Virus record (IMG/VR): IMGVR_UViG_3300050015_000312 | Coordinates: 1 to 63,355 of that record | DNA from: a virus | Length of the DNA: 63,355 nucleotides | Reading direction: 5' to 3' (one strand) | In this document: in pieces, positions 40,464 through 49,409 of the stretch | Layout of the letters: each line of letters begins with the position of its first letter | Position numbering within the stretch: the stretch's first letter is position 1 | The notes under the pieces: generated by a model | Databases searched by the model: none | What the model saw: the letters and a program-made list of their open reading frames with translations, nothing else | Told to the model about the DNA's origin: nothing | Position numbers and translations under genes: made by a program

Positions 40464-40656
40464 GCGGCATGCCCTCGACAGCAATACGCATGAGTTCTTC
40501 TCGCGGGATCAGCACGCGTTTTCCATATCGGGTGGTCTTGACCTGCCCACGCCGAATATCTCTGATCAGCGTGTGCTTACTAATTCCGAGGAGCGCCGCG
40601 GCTTCATCAATTGGGTATTGAAGGCGATGCGGAAGTTCGACAGTGATTGCATTCAT
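40435..40656 (-). CDS. AlpA/excisionase-like HTH protein, antisense in late operon
   Basis: 73 aa. Classic DNA-binding excisionase pattern YPIDEAAALLGISKHTLIRD then RGQVKTTRYGKRVLIPREEL. AAGGAG eight bases before ATG 40656. Antisense to the 3' end of the neck gene. Could be the true excisionase or a late-operon regulator. Confidence 0.75.
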   Translation of the reverse strand: MNAITVELPHRLQYPIDEAAALLGISKHTLIRDIRRGQVKTTRYGKRVLIPREELMRIAVEGMPLTDSPEPQT

Positions 40657-40770
40657 GCTCCTTGTCTAACATGTAACAGTACCCAATTACAACGGCTTGC
40701 AGCCCGTGTATCTGTAACTATTTTTAAGATGCGCTTAGCCAGACCAATCGTTAGTTACGCACGGTAACCC
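40657..40770. promoter_or_regulatory. Intergenic region upstream of the antisense HTH gene
   Basis: AT-richer than its surroundings. Direct repeats TGTAAC at 40672-40677 and 40713-40718 are 41 bp apart. A weak leftward promoter (TTGTAA, 17 bp, TTAGAC) can be drawn. Likely operator/promoter of the 40656 gene. Confidence 0.35.
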
Positions 40771-41133
40771 ATGCCCCTTGACCTCTCCGAAGTGACGAAC
40801 GATCCCGACCTGGGGAGTCCGGTCGTGATCATCCGCACCACGGGCGCATTCGCTGCCGGTGGCTGGAAGCAGAACGAGCCCACAGAAATACTCGCTTTCG
40901 GAGTCGTCAGCATCGCGGACGACGAAGCACTTGCGCAGGTTCCCGAGGGGGATCGGGTTATAGGAGCGCTCGAATTTGTGACCGCCCAGCACATCTATCC
41001 GACGCTCGCCGGCAAGTCCGGCACGAGCGACAAGATCCGCTGGCTGGGAAATCTGTACCGCGTCGTGAGCATTCAGCCCTGGAAGCACATGGGATTCTTC
41101 TCCGCGATTCTCGTGCGGATGACGGGCGAATAA
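40771..41133 (+). CDS. Head-tail connector/neck protein, 120 aa
   Basis: Beta-rich (PVVIIRTTGAFAAGGWKQNE, ILAFGVVSIADDEALAQVPE) with IRWLGNLYRVVSIQPW, as in small phage neck proteins. Order after the gp10-like gene supports this. Confidence 0.6.
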   Translation: MPLDLSEVTNDPDLGSPVVIIRTTGAFAAGGWKQNEPTEILAFGVVSIADDEALAQVPEGDRVIGALEFVTAQHIYPTLAGKSGTSDKIRWLGNLYRVVSIQPWKHMGFFSAILVRMTGE

Positions 41134-41157
41134 GACCGCCCCCCCCCTCAAGACCGC
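41132..41157 (+). repeat. AAGACCGC repeat at gene junction
   Basis: AAGACCGC at 41132-41139 (overlapping the stop) and 41150-41157, 18 bp apart, before ATG 41172. Confidence 0.4.
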
Positions 41158-41171
41158 GCTCCTCGGGACCA

Positions 41172-41804
41172 ATGTCCACAACCACCTTCCCCAACGGTCA
41201 AGCGCTCGCCTCTTCGGCGCTGATCCCTGATGGCTTCGCCGTCATCATGCAGCCACTCGTGGCGCAGATACTCGGCATCGACCCGGTGGCGGATCCCGAC
41301 AAGGCATTCACCGCGGTCAGGATCGCTTGGCAGCAGGAAGGCCAGCCGGCATGGTCCATCACGGACGATGTGTGCATCCTGCGCGCGACGGTGGAGAACG
41401 ACCCTTACGGCCGGGTGCGGGATGGTCAATTCAGTCCTCGTGACGCGGCGAGCCTCACTCAGAGGATGAGTTTCACGCAGGTCTGGAACCTGCATGCGAC
41501 GCTCTACGGTCCGAACTGCCAGGACCGCGCCCGCTTGATTGTTTCGGCATTCTCGCTCGACTGGGTACATGACGCACTGACCGCGAGCAACCTCTACGCC
41601 ATCGCCGATTGGCCGAGGCCGGTGTACGCCCCGGAGCTATTTCAGGGGCAGTGGTGGAAACGCGCGGACGTTGATTTGAAGTTCAACGAGATGGTGAATG
41701 AATCACTCACGGTCCCCTCAGCGGCCGGGGTGGACGTCACCCTCCTCAAGGAAACGGGTCTGTCTGCGGAGATCCACATCAGGAATCCGCGGGAAGGAAA
41801 CTAA
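41172..41804 (+). CDS. Tail terminator/neck protein (LIC_12616-like)
   Basis: 210 aa. Contains QGQPAWSITDDVCILRATVE, SFTQVWNLHATLYGPNCQDR and ARLIVSAF, as in myovirus neck/tail-terminator proteins placed just before the sheath gene. Confidence 0.65.
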   Translation: MSTTTFPNGQALASSALIPDGFAVIMQPLVAQILGIDPVADPDKAFTAVRIAWQQEGQPAWSITDDVCILRATVENDPYGRVRDGQFSPRDAASLTQRMSFTQVWNLHATLYGPNCQDRARLIVSAFSLDWVHDALTASNLYAIADWPRPVYAPELFQGQWWKRADVDLKFNEMVNESLTVPSAAGVDVTLLKETGLSAEIHIRNPREGN

Positions 41805-41806
41805 AC

Positions 41807-43234
41807 ATGCTAGTAAATTCGCTCCCCCTCTCGAGCATTTTGAATGTCGCGGTTGTCATTTCGCCGGCCGCCGCGCCAGGACCCAGTTTCAATCAGGCCC
41901 TGATTGTCGGCCCCACGGACGCAATCCCGAGCAGCGAGCGGTTGCGGCTGTATTCCTCTATCAACGGGATACTTCAGGACGGCTTTGACAGCACGGACCC
42001 CGAGTACAAGGCCGCGAGCCTGTACTTTGGGCAGACTCCTCAGCCCACGCATCTCTGGATCGGGCGCCAGGACCTCACCGCGATTGCTGCCGCGGCTGTG
42101 GGAAGCGCCGCCGGAACGGGCTACGCCGTGGGCGACGTGGTGACGGTTGTTCAAGCCGCAGCCTCGGGCGGGAAGCTTAAGGTGACGACCGTCGGCGTCG
42201 GCGGCGCCGTAACCGGGGTGAAGATCATCGAGGGCTCCCAAGGAACGGGCTACGCCGAGGGCACGGGCCTCGAGACCACCACCACGGGAAGCGGTACCGG
42301 ACTTCAGGCGGACATCACCGCGATTAGAGAGACGCCGCTTCAGGCCGTCCAGGCCTGCCGCCTGGCGCAGCCCAACTGGTACGCCTGCATGTTCGCCGGA
42401 ACCGCCACGGATTCCGACCACCAGGCCATCGCCGCATTCATCGAAGCGGCCTCTCCCGCAAGTCTCTATTTCTTGACCACCGGCGAGGCTAGCGTTCTGA
42501 ACACGCCAACCACGAATCTGCTCGCCTCCCTTCAGGCCGAAAAGTACCGCCGCACCTTCTCCATGTACGCGACCACCCAAAGCGGGCTGTTCCCCAACAA
42601 CGCCTACGCTTCGGCCGCTCCCATGGGAAAGGCCATGGGGATGAACACGGGCGCCGCCGGCAGCTACTTCGACATCATGTTCAAAGCCATCGCGGGCGTC
42701 GCCCCGGAGCCTCTGACGCAATCGCAGGTGAATGCGATCTGCGGTCCGATCGACCGCTCCACGCCCGGCCTGAACGCCAACGCCATGCTGTCGTACCTGA
42801 ACGACTCCTATTCCTGGATTCAGCCAGCCATTATGGCGTCCGGCGATTTCTTCGACGAGGTGCTGAATCTGGACATGCTCGCCTCGGACATGCAGATCAG
42901 CGGCGTGAATCTGCTGACCTCCGTCCCCGCGCTGCCGATCACCGATGGCGGCGTGACGCAGATGAAGAACATTCTTTCGGCGGCCTGCGACCGCGCGAAG
43001 GCCCGCGGCTTCATTGCCCCCTCCGGTATCTGGCAGGGCGTCGCGGTGGGGGCCGGGTCCGCTGCAATCGAACCGGGGGACGCTCTCGCCAACGGCTATT
43101 ACCTCTATGCGCCGGCGGTCAGCACCATGTCAGCGGCGCAGCGCGCGGCCCGGGTCATGCCCGCCATCACCGCGCTACTGATCGAGGCGCAATCCGGGCA
43201 CTCGCTGAGCGTGACCCTGGAGGTCCAGCGGTAG
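41807..43234 (+). CDS. Tail sheath protein (DUF3383)
   Basis: 475 aa. N-terminus LPLSSILNVAVVISPAAAPG and the middle QACRLAQPNWYACMFAGTAT, with ASVLNTPTTNLLASLQAEKY and a C-terminal SVTLEVQR, fit DUF3383 sheath proteins. It gives the tail its contractile nature. A TG-repeat-rich segment (residues about 100-175) looks like an external insertion. Confidence 0.8.
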   Translation: MLVNSLPLSSILNVAVVISPAAAPGPSFNQALIVGPTDAIPSSERLRLYSSINGILQDGFDSTDPEYKAASLYFGQTPQPTHLWIGRQDLTAIAAAAVGSAAGTGYAVGDVVTVVQAAASGGKLKVTTVGVGGAVTGVKIIEGSQGTGYAEGTGLETTTTGSGTGLQADITAIRETPLQAVQACRLAQPNWYACMFAGTATDSDHQAIAAFIEAASPASLYFLTTGEASVLNTPTTNLLASLQAEKYRRTFSMYATTQSGLFPNNAYASAAPMGKAMGMNTGAAGSYFDIMFKAIAGVAPEPLTQSQVNAICGPIDRSTPGLNANAMLSYLNDSYSWIQPAIMASGDFFDEVLNLDMLASDMQISGVNLLTSVPALPITDGGVTQMKNILSAACDRAKARGFIAPSGIWQGVAVGAGSAAIEPGDALANGYYLYAPAVSTMSAAQRAARVMPAITALLIEAQSGHSLSVTLEVQR

Positions 43235-43248
43235 GGGCCGGAGTAAGC

Positions 43249-43277
43249 AAAGCCCCCGGTAGCGAAAGCCCCCGGTA
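43249..43277 (+). repeat. 13-bp duplication between sheath and tube genes
   Basis: AAAGCCCCCGGTA at 43249-43261 and 43265-43277, a 16-bp period, before the tube ribosome-binding site. Confidence 0.75.
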
Positions 43278-43297
43278 AATACAAGGAGAACAAAACC

Positions 43298-43756
43298 ATG
43301 TCAAATATTCTCACCACGTATTCGGGAAACGACCTCAATCTCGCATTCAGCCACCCTCTCATCGGCGTGATCCAGGCCTCCGGCGTCTCCCAGCAAGGGA
43401 TCGCCCAGGTGACGATCCGCATGACCACAAGCCAGTCTTCGATCCAGGTCGGCATGGACGGCGCCGTGGTTCCGAGCGTCATTCCTGGAGACCAGGGCGA
43501 GATCGAACTCCAGGTGTGGCAGACCGGCACGCTGCATCGGCAGTTGCTCGCCTGGTACAACCTCGTCAAAGCCGCTCGCGACGCAGGCGATGTGTCCCAG
43601 TGGTTTGGGGGCACGATGCTGATTTCCAATATCGTGGACGGCTCCTCGCACTACGCCACCGGAGTCGGCCCGCAGAAGGTTCCCGACAAGACCTACCAGG
43701 AGCAGGCGCAGAGGGTCACCTGGATCTTGATGGCCTGCAACATCGCGAACCAGTAG
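43298..43756 (+). CDS. Tail tube protein
   Basis: 152 aa directly after the sheath gene; AAGGAGAAC upstream. VIPGDQGEIELQVWQTGTLH and TMLISNIVDGSSHYATGVGP match phage tube proteins of this tail type. Confidence 0.75.
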   Translation: MSNILTTYSGNDLNLAFSHPLIGVIQASGVSQQGIAQVTIRMTTSQSSIQVGMDGAVVPSVIPGDQGEIELQVWQTGTLHRQLLAWYNLVKAARDAGDVSQWFGGTMLISNIVDGSSHYATGVGPQKVPDKTYQEQAQRVTWILMACNIANQ

Positions 43757-43767
43757 GCGGAGACGTC

Positions 43768-44136
43768 ATGGAAAAATTCAAGGACGTCACGATCAACGGG
43801 GTCGACTTCCGCGTCGGCCTCGTCTCCGCGCTTGTGGGTGACTGGATCATCACCCAGCTCACGACAAAGAGGTTTACAGACGAAGCGGTCTATCGCTCCG
43901 TCCAGACTCATCTGCTGGGGGCGTGCTCCGTCTACATTGAGAAGGACGGGGGCAGAATTCCGCTGAAGATCTTCGACAACGGCCGCTGGCTGGTGTCGGC
44001 GCAGTTTCCCGACCTGGAATCCGATGCCGACACGGTTCACCAGCTCGTCGACGCAGCACTGGATCTGAACGTCTCCCCTTTTTTCGACAAGCTGAAGGCC
44101 AGAACCCCCGACCTGATCCCGGCTACTGTCCAGTAG
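43768..44136 (+). CDS. Tail assembly chaperone (0-frame product)
   Basis: 122 aa. KDVTINGVDFRVGLVSALVG and a helical C-terminus. Position between tube and tape measure plus a -1 slippery site near its end identify it as the G-type tail chaperone. Confidence 0.7.
   Translation: MEKFKDVTINGVDFRVGLVSALVGDWIITQLTTKRFTDEAVYRSVQTHLLGACSVYIEKDGGRIPLKIFDNGRWLVSAQFPDLESDADTVHQLVDAALDLNVSPFFDKLKARTPDLIPATVQ
44079..44085 (+). promoter_or_regulatory. -1 programmed frameshift site TTTTTTC
   Basis: In the zero frame the codons are CCT TTT TTC, giving the canonical X_XXY_YYZ heptamer T_TTT_TTC. Slipping back one base enters the frame that runs open to 44315. Confidence 0.7.
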
Positions 44137-44315
44137 CCTTTCCGCCCGACATCAGCGGGTTTCTGTGGAGGCCGGCGCTCGCCGGCCTCTGGCGGCAGCA
44201 CGAGATGAGCGACGGAACCTACGACATCCACGATCTCATTGATGCGAACCGAGCGCTCGATTGCGTAGACGAGAACAAGCGCCGGGCGGCCGAAGCGGCG
44301 AAGAATAAACGATGA
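44085..44315 (+). CDS. Tail assembly chaperone, -1 frame extension (GT-like)
   Basis: Frame entered by the slip. It reads about 76 codons, including FPPDISGFLWRPALAGLWRQ and EMSDGTYDIHDLIDANRALD. It has no good start of its own except ATG 44205 (36 aa). The pattern matches T-domain extensions of tail chaperones, which recruit tube subunits to the tape measure. Confidence 0.65.
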   Translation, partial: RQAEGQNPRPDPGYCPVAFPPDISGFLWRPALAGLWRQHEMSDGTYDIHDLIDANRALDCVDENKRRAAEAAKNKR

Positions 44316-44351
44316 GCAACGTGACGCGGCATCAACCACAATGAGCAACGT
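44312..44351 (+). repeat. Duplicated start ATGAGCAACGT
   Basis: ATGAGCAACGT at 44312-44322 and at 44341-44351, the second being the tape measure start. The first copy opens a 10-codon decoy frame. Confidence 0.6.
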
Positions 44352-46278
44352 CCTCCAGGAATATCTCGTAAAACTCGGCTTTAGCACCGACGACCACTCG
44401 TTTGGCAAGCTCACCGGCATCATGGCCGCAGCGGAGCGCGCCGTAACGGTGCATGCCGCCGGCATGGTGAAGGCTCTCATCGGGGCCCAGACGGGGATCG
44501 TGGGCGCGTTTACCTCGGTCTCCGCCGCCATCCTCGGAGTGGTGGATAAGGTCGCCATGGCGGACCAGGGCTATCGCCTGCTCGGCCTGCGCATGATGAT
44601 GAGCACGGAATCGGCCCGCAAGTTCGACATGATCACAAAGGCCTTGGGCGCGGATATAAACCAGATCTTCTGGGATCCGGAGTCGCGTAAGCGCGCCGCG
44701 GGAATGGCGGCGGATATCGACCGCATGAGCGAAGCGGTCGGACCAGGCTTCTCGGACAAAATGAAAGGCATCCGGGACATCCGGTACGAGTTCTCCCGGC
44801 TCGAAGTGGCGACGAAGTTTCTGGGTATGCAGTTCGCCGGTGATCTCTTCGGTAGACTGACCGCCGGCGACGGCGGAACAAAACTGAAGGAATGGCTGAA
44901 GGAATGGGTGGACTGGATCGAGAAGCACATTCCGCAGATCTCCAAGAAGCTGACCGACTATGCGGTACCGGCCCTGAAAAGTACGTGGGAGATCCTACAG
45001 GCCGCTGGTGAGGCAGGCAAGGCTTTCGGCGTTGCGTTCACGAACATCGTGGGTCTGTTGTCGGGGGATAGCTCCATTCAGGGTACGGCCTTCAGTTTCG
45101 ATAAACTCGCGAAGTCCATCGAGCACGTCGGCGACTGGCTGAAGAGCTTCTTCCTGATGATCACAAAAGGCGAGGAAACGATCAGCCACTTCGTGTCCGC
45201 GGCGGGACTAGCGGGGTCGGCACTCGACAAGAAGCATGGCGGGGGCGCGCAAGCGCCCCCAGGCGGCAGCAAAGGCCAAGGCGCCGCGGCCACGAATACC
45301 GCCGCGGCCACGAATACCGCCGAACCTTCTCTCTCCGCCTGGGAAGAAGCCAAAGCAGGCGTGGGCACGTTCAGCGACGTTGTGTCCACGGTCCCTGGGG
45401 GCATATTAACCGGCGCGGCGCTCGGAAGTATCATTCCGGGTGCTGGAACAGTCATCGGAGGGGTCATCGGCGGCATCGCGAGCATTATTAGCCGGGAGGG
45501 AGTTAAGGCCGCTCACAAGTTTGGCCTCCTCTCTGAGGACCAATCCCCTGCATCGCCCGCGAGTGCTCCGACGTCCAAGGTCCGATCATCCCTCTCCCGG
45601 GAAGATCTGATCGCGGAGATCTATGCGAAGGCTGACAAATATGGGGTTCCGTCGTCGCTCGCGCTTGCCGTAGCGCAGCAGGAGTCGGGCGTCGACCAGG
45701 GCAAGCGCAGCAAAGCCGGCGCGATCGGCGTCATGCAACTCATGCCGGATACGGCGCGGCAGCTTGGCGTAGATCCGGACGATGCGCTCCAAAACATCGA
45801 AGGAGGCACACGCTATCTCGGGCAGATGCTCGAGCGGTACCACGGAGTAACCGAAAAGGCCCTCGCCGCGTACAATGCCGGGCCGGGCCGGGTGGACAAA
45901 GCCGCGAGCCTCCAGGATCTTCCGGCCGAGACACAGGGGTACGTCCCCTCCGTCCTGCGAATCGAGAGCCAGATCGAGCAGGCGCGGCAGGCTAGCCCCT
46001 CCGGGCAACCACAAGCGTCCGTGAAGCCGGCGTCCGCCCCAGACATTCTCAACCGAGATTGGTCCCCCGTTCTGGCGAATATGCAAACTCCGCTGGTGCC
46101 CTCCGCGCAGGTCACCAACCACCGCCAGAATATGAGCGTCAGCGTCGGTGGAATCTACATCACGCAGCCCGGGGCTGATGCACACACCATCCATCGCGCC
46201 GTCGCGGATGGAGTCAAGGAAGCCCTCAACAGCCAGGTGCGCTACGACCTGGCGGAGTTGTCGCCGGCGTACTCGTAA
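44341..46278 (+). CDS. Tape measure protein with lytic transglycosylase domain
   Basis: 645 aa. N-terminal and middle parts are helical with hydrophobic segments. Residues about 425-540 are an SLT domain (SSLALAVAQQESG with catalytic Glu, KAGAIGVMQLMPDTA, KALAAYNAGPGRVDKA). It sets tail length and can cut peptidoglycan during entry. An 18-bp tandem repeat encodes two AAATNT units. Confidence 0.85.
   Translation: MSNVLQEYLVKLGFSTDDHSFGKLTGIMAAAERAVTVHAAGMVKALIGAQTGIVGAFTSVSAAILGVVDKVAMADQGYRLLGLRMMMSTESARKFDMITKALGADINQIFWDPESRKRAAGMAADIDRMSEAVGPGFSDKMKGIRDIRYEFSRLEVATKFLGMQFAGDLFGRLTAGDGGTKLKEWLKEWVDWIEKHIPQISKKLTDYAVPALKSTWEILQAAGEAGKAFGVAFTNIVGLLSGDSSIQGTAFSFDKLAKSIEHVGDWLKSFFLMITKGEETISHFVSAAGLAGSALDKKHGGGAQAPPGGSKGQGAAATNTAAATNTAEPSLSAWEEAKAGVGTFSDVVSTVPGGILTGAALGSIIPGAGTVIGGVIGGIASIISREGVKAAHKFGLLSEDQSPASPASAPTSKVRSSLSREDLIAEIYAKADKYGVPSSLALAVAQQESGVDQGKRSKAGAIGVMQLMPDTARQLGVDPDDALQNIEGGTRYLGQMLERYHGVTEKALAAYNAGPGRVDKAASLQDLPAETQGYVPSVLRIESQIEQARQASPSGQPQASVKPASAPDILNRDWSPVLANMQTPLVPSAQVTNHRQNMSVSVGGIYITQPGADAHTIHRAVADGVKEALNSQVRYDLAELSPAYS
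45283..45318 (+). repeat. 18-bp perfect tandem duplication inside the tape measure gene
   Basis: GCCGCGGCCACGAATACC twice, in frame. Just upstream (45241-45260) is a GGGGGCG/CGCCCCC inverted repeat. Confidence 0.8.
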
Positions 46279-46325
46279 TCTGACCGCGCGACCACAGCCA
46301 AGCAACCACCCGCTCGCAAACAACC

Positions 46326-47150
46326 ATGGGAGTACCCTTAACACCCCTCGCCTCGATTGCCGGGAGATCGATCGCCGGAAGGTTCGGATCACTCGTAGGC
46401 AAGCTACCGCGCATCCCGGGCGTCGCAACTCGTGCCGCTTCCCTGATCGGTCAGATTTACTACTCGACCCGGACACCCGCGGCGTTGAATCCCGGCACCG
46501 CGGGGCCGTGGCGCCCGCCCCAATGGAGCCAGACACCGGGGCTCTTTATAGCGGTCAGCGATGCACAAAACGGCGAGCAGACGTTCTATGTCTTCGACGG
46601 CGCCCTTCGGGCCGAGCACGAACAACATTCCGTAATCACACTGAATCCGGTGCAGACGGGAGCTGCGATCTCTGATCACGCCTACACCGTTCCAGCGCGG
46701 CTCGTCGTCGAGATTGCGATGAGCGATGCGATGCAATCGTTCATCGTCGGCCAATGGTCGGATGGACCATCCAAAAGCGCATCCGCATATCAGACGCTCG
46801 TTGCTTTACAGCGGCAGCGTCAGGTGTTGCAGGTGGCGACCCGGCTCCGGCAATACGACCAGATGCTGATCTCGGAGGTACGGACCGAAGAAACCGTAGG
46901 AACGCGATTTGCGCTAAAGGCAATCGTGACGTTCACTGAGATCATCACGGCGTCGGTTGAATCCACATCTTCTGGCGTCAGTTTCGACCCCGCGCTTCCG
47001 CAGACGACCGGGCAGACCGTGACTGGGCAGGTGCGGGTCTCTCCGGTGCCAGAGAACGTTCAGGCGCAGAATTCTGTGGTTGGCCCCCTAGCGCAGTCCT
47101 CATCCACCGTTCCGGGTGCAGGAAAGTGGAGCAGTGCCGTAACACCGTAG
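46326..47150 (+). CDS. Baseplate hub-proximal tail protein, 274 aa
   Basis: FIAVSDAQNGEQTFYVFDGA, HAYTVPARLVVEIAMSDAMQ and DQMLISEVRTEETVGTRFAL suggest a distal-tail/baseplate adaptor that follows the tape measure in this tail type. Family name not certain. Ends SSAVTP, re-echoed in the downstream duplication. Confidence 0.55.
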   Translation: MGVPLTPLASIAGRSIAGRFGSLVGKLPRIPGVATRAASLIGQIYYSTRTPAALNPGTAGPWRPPQWSQTPGLFIAVSDAQNGEQTFYVFDGALRAEHEQHSVITLNPVQTGAAISDHAYTVPARLVVEIAMSDAMQSFIVGQWSDGPSKSASAYQTLVALQRQRQVLQVATRLRQYDQMLISEVRTEETVGTRFALKAIVTFTEIITASVESTSSGVSFDPALPQTTGQTVTGQVRVSPVPENVQAQNSVVGPLAQSSSTVPGAGKWSSAVTP

Positions 47151-47155
47151 CAAAC

Positions 47156-47212
47156 CATGGCCCAAATTCTCGCCAGCGCCGTAGCTCCGTAATCATGGCC
47201 CAGATTCTCGCC
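47156..47212 (+). repeat. 38-bp-period duplication of a stop/start junction
   Basis: CATGGCCCAAATTCTCGCC (47156-47174) and CATGGCCCAGATTCTCGCC (47194-47212). The first opens an 11-codon peptide (MAQILASAVAP), the second is the real start of the plug gene (MAQILALNN). Confidence 0.75.
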
Positions 47213-47527
47213 CTCAATAATTCGCCGAACCAGAGCCTGCGAGTGGCCCTGAACGTAAATGGGCATTCCCTGACGCTGAATCTCCGGCTGCGCTACAACA
47301 CCCAGGCCGGATTTTGGACGATGGACATCGCGGATCAGTCCAACAATCCGCTGGCGTCATCGGTTCCGCTGCTTACCGGCGCATGGCCGGGAGCGAATAT
47401 TCTCGCGCCCTACGATTACCTGGGGATCGGCTCCGCTTACGTCATCAACCAGAGCGGTGCCGCGAGCGACTGGCCGGACGATAGCGGACTCGGCCGAGAT
47501 TTTGTGGTTTTATGGGACGACAACTGA
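47195..47527 (+). CDS. Baseplate plug-like protein, 110 aa
   Basis: QSLRVALNVNGHSLTLNLRL, YNTQAGFWTMDIAD and GANILAPYDYLGIGSAYV match small baseplate plug proteins located before the gp27-like hub. Start chosen at the second of two duplicated ATGs, which leads to the long frame. Confidence 0.65.
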   Translation: MAQILALNNSPNQSLRVALNVNGHSLTLNLRLRYNTQAGFWTMDIADQSNNPLASSVPLLTGAWPGANILAPYDYLGIGSAYVINQSGAASDWPDDSGLGRDFVVLWDDN

Positions 47528-48678
47528 TGGCATCCGCTCCGATGGCCTCCGCAGCGCAATCCCTACCCTACTTCGGCCGGGCGTGGCACATCGCCGTCGA
47601 CACGGCGGACGGCACGCACCTGGTGCTGTCGAGCGACCAGTTTTCCGAGGCGCTGCGCGTCACGTTCTCCGTCGACATGGTTATGCTGATGGCTTACTGG
47701 CAGGCGGAGGTGAGGATCTACAACCTGTCGAATGAGACCGCCACTCGGATCTGGCAGGGGAGCAGCAAGAACTACGGTCCCAAACCGGGCGGCTTGCTGC
47801 AGTCGCGCGATGTGTTACTGGACAAACAACCTCTTGTGCTGGGCGATGTGGTCACCATCAGCGCCGGATACAAGGCGGACACGTCGGGGGACTTCGATCC
47901 CGTTACCAGCTTGCTGTATTACGGCAAAGTGCTGCAGCCGGTATGGCTGCGCGAGAACGTTGTCGATTACAAGCTCATTCTGCGACTCACGACCGGGCTG
48001 CCCGAAGACGCCTACAATCTCACCAGTTTTGCTCTGGAAAAAGACAAGACGGCGCACGACAGCATCTGCCAGATCTGCCGCCAAGCGAAAACACCCATCC
48101 CGTTCCCAATAGAGAACATCGACGACGCCGCCCGGAACAAACTCAGCCGGACGAAGTTCTCGCGCGGCCAGGCGTTTCACGGGCGCCCCTACGAGATGAT
48201 CCGGGAGATCGTCAAGCAGCACGGCCTGTTCGCGTGGGTGAAGCCGATTGATCCTAAAACCGGTATCGGGGGTTTGAATGTGCGCTCTTTCGATGGCCCA
48301 CCCCCGGCACCGGACCATGTTTATGGACCTCCAGATCCGTACGGAAGCTCCGCGCCCACTCGGGGCCAGGTTAAAAGAACGCTGATCGGGGTTCCGGAAC
48401 AGACCCAGGCTGGCGTCGTCTTTCGTGTGCTGCTCGATCCGAGTGTACGTATCGGGGACGTAGTGCAGCTCGCGCCGGGGACGGTCATCAATGCGCACCC
48501 GATGCAGATCTTCGTACTCCCGGCGGCATCCCCCTCCGTTGAAGGGACATACACGGTTCAAGGCATACGCCACATCGGCGATACGCGCGGCCGCGGCGAT
48601 GACTGGTACACGGAGATTCATGCCGTCGTGCCGAATTTCTTCGCGGAGTTCTTGGAGTCCAAAAAACCAAATGGCTAA
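47527..48678 (+). CDS. Baseplate hub protein (gp27-like)
   Basis: 383 aa. WQAEVRIYNLSNETATRIWQ, then VVTISAGYKA, IIRGLTTG-like KLILRLTTGLPEDAYNL and a late GDVVQLAPGTVI fit T4 gp27/Mu gp44-type hubs. TGATG overlap with the plug gene. Confidence 0.75.
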   Translation: MASAPMASAAQSLPYFGRAWHIAVDTADGTHLVLSSDQFSEALRVTFSVDMVMLMAYWQAEVRIYNLSNETATRIWQGSSKNYGPKPGGLLQSRDVLLDKQPLVLGDVVTISAGYKADTSGDFDPVTSLLYYGKVLQPVWLRENVVDYKLILRLTTGLPEDAYNLTSFALEKDKTAHDSICQICRQAKTPIPFPIENIDDAARNKLSRTKFSRGQAFHGRPYEMIREIVKQHGLFAWVKPIDPKTGIGGLNVRSFDGPPPAPDHVYGPPDPYGSSAPTRGQVKRTLIGVPEQTQAGVVFRVLLDPSVRIGDVVQLAPGTVINAHPMQIFVLPAASPSVEGTYTVQGIRHIGDTRGRGDDWYTEIHAVVPNFFAEFLESKKPNG

Positions 48679-49408
48679 CTTCGGACTAAGTGTCGAACAG
48701 CGCGAGACTCCGTCCCTAGAGCGCGCGCGCTCGCTCGCCGACATGATCGCTCAGTCTCTGCGCGTCGCCCTCCCGGCCGTGGTACGGTCCTTCGACCCCG
48801 GCCCGCCCGCTACCGTCTCGGTATTGATCGCCACCAACGAGCTCGTGAAGTACAGTGAGGGTGCCGCAGTAATCTCGCTGAAGACCAAGGCGATGCAACT
48901 GCCCTTGCTCCAGGACGTGCCTGTGATGATGCCCTCGGCGGGCGGCTGGAGCATGACATTTCCGATTCAGCCCGGCGATGAGTGTCTGGTGGTTTTCGCG
49001 GACACCCCGCTCGACGTCTGGCTCCAGAACGGCGGCGTTAACAACAACCCGATCAGCCAGCGGCGGCACAGCCTCTCGGACGCGGTGGCCATCTTCGGCC
49101 TGCGCTCGAATCCGCGCGGACTCGCGGGTTATTCGACCACCTCGGCGCAGCTCCGCAACGACGACGGGACCGTGGTCATCGATCTCACGGACGACAAGGT
49201 AACCGTCACGGCGCCCAGCGTGGCGGTTGAATGTTCGGGCGAGGTCTCGGTGCAAGCGCACACGGTCTCGGTCGAAGCGGACACGGCTACCGTGCAGGCC
49301 AGCGCGGTGACTCTGGGATCGGCGACGACTATCGACGGGAAGGCGTTTCTTACCCACCTCCATTCTGGCGTTCAGGGCGGACTCTCCACATCCGGACCCG
49401 TGGCCTAG
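48671..49408 (+). CDS. Baseplate spike (gp138/gpV-like)
   Basis: 245 aa. N-terminal OB-type domain (PGPPATVSVLIATNELV, LLQDVPVMMPSAGGW, IQPGDECLVVFAD). It continues as a short beta-helix (APSVAVECSGEVSVQAHTVS and similar strands) and ends FLTHLHSGVQGG, the His-rich tip usual in membrane-piercing spikes. Confidence 0.8.
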   Translation: MANFGLSVEQRETPSLERARSLADMIAQSLRVALPAVVRSFDPGPPATVSVLIATNELVKYSEGAAVISLKTKAMQLPLLQDVPVMMPSAGGWSMTFPIQPGDECLVVFADTPLDVWLQNGGVNNNPISQRRHSLSDAVAIFGLRSNPRGLAGYSTTSAQLRNDDGTVVIDLTDDKVTVTAPSVAVECSGEVSVQAHTVSVEADTATVQASAVTLGSATTIDGKAFLTHLHSGVQGGLSTSGPVA

Positions 49409-49409
49409 C

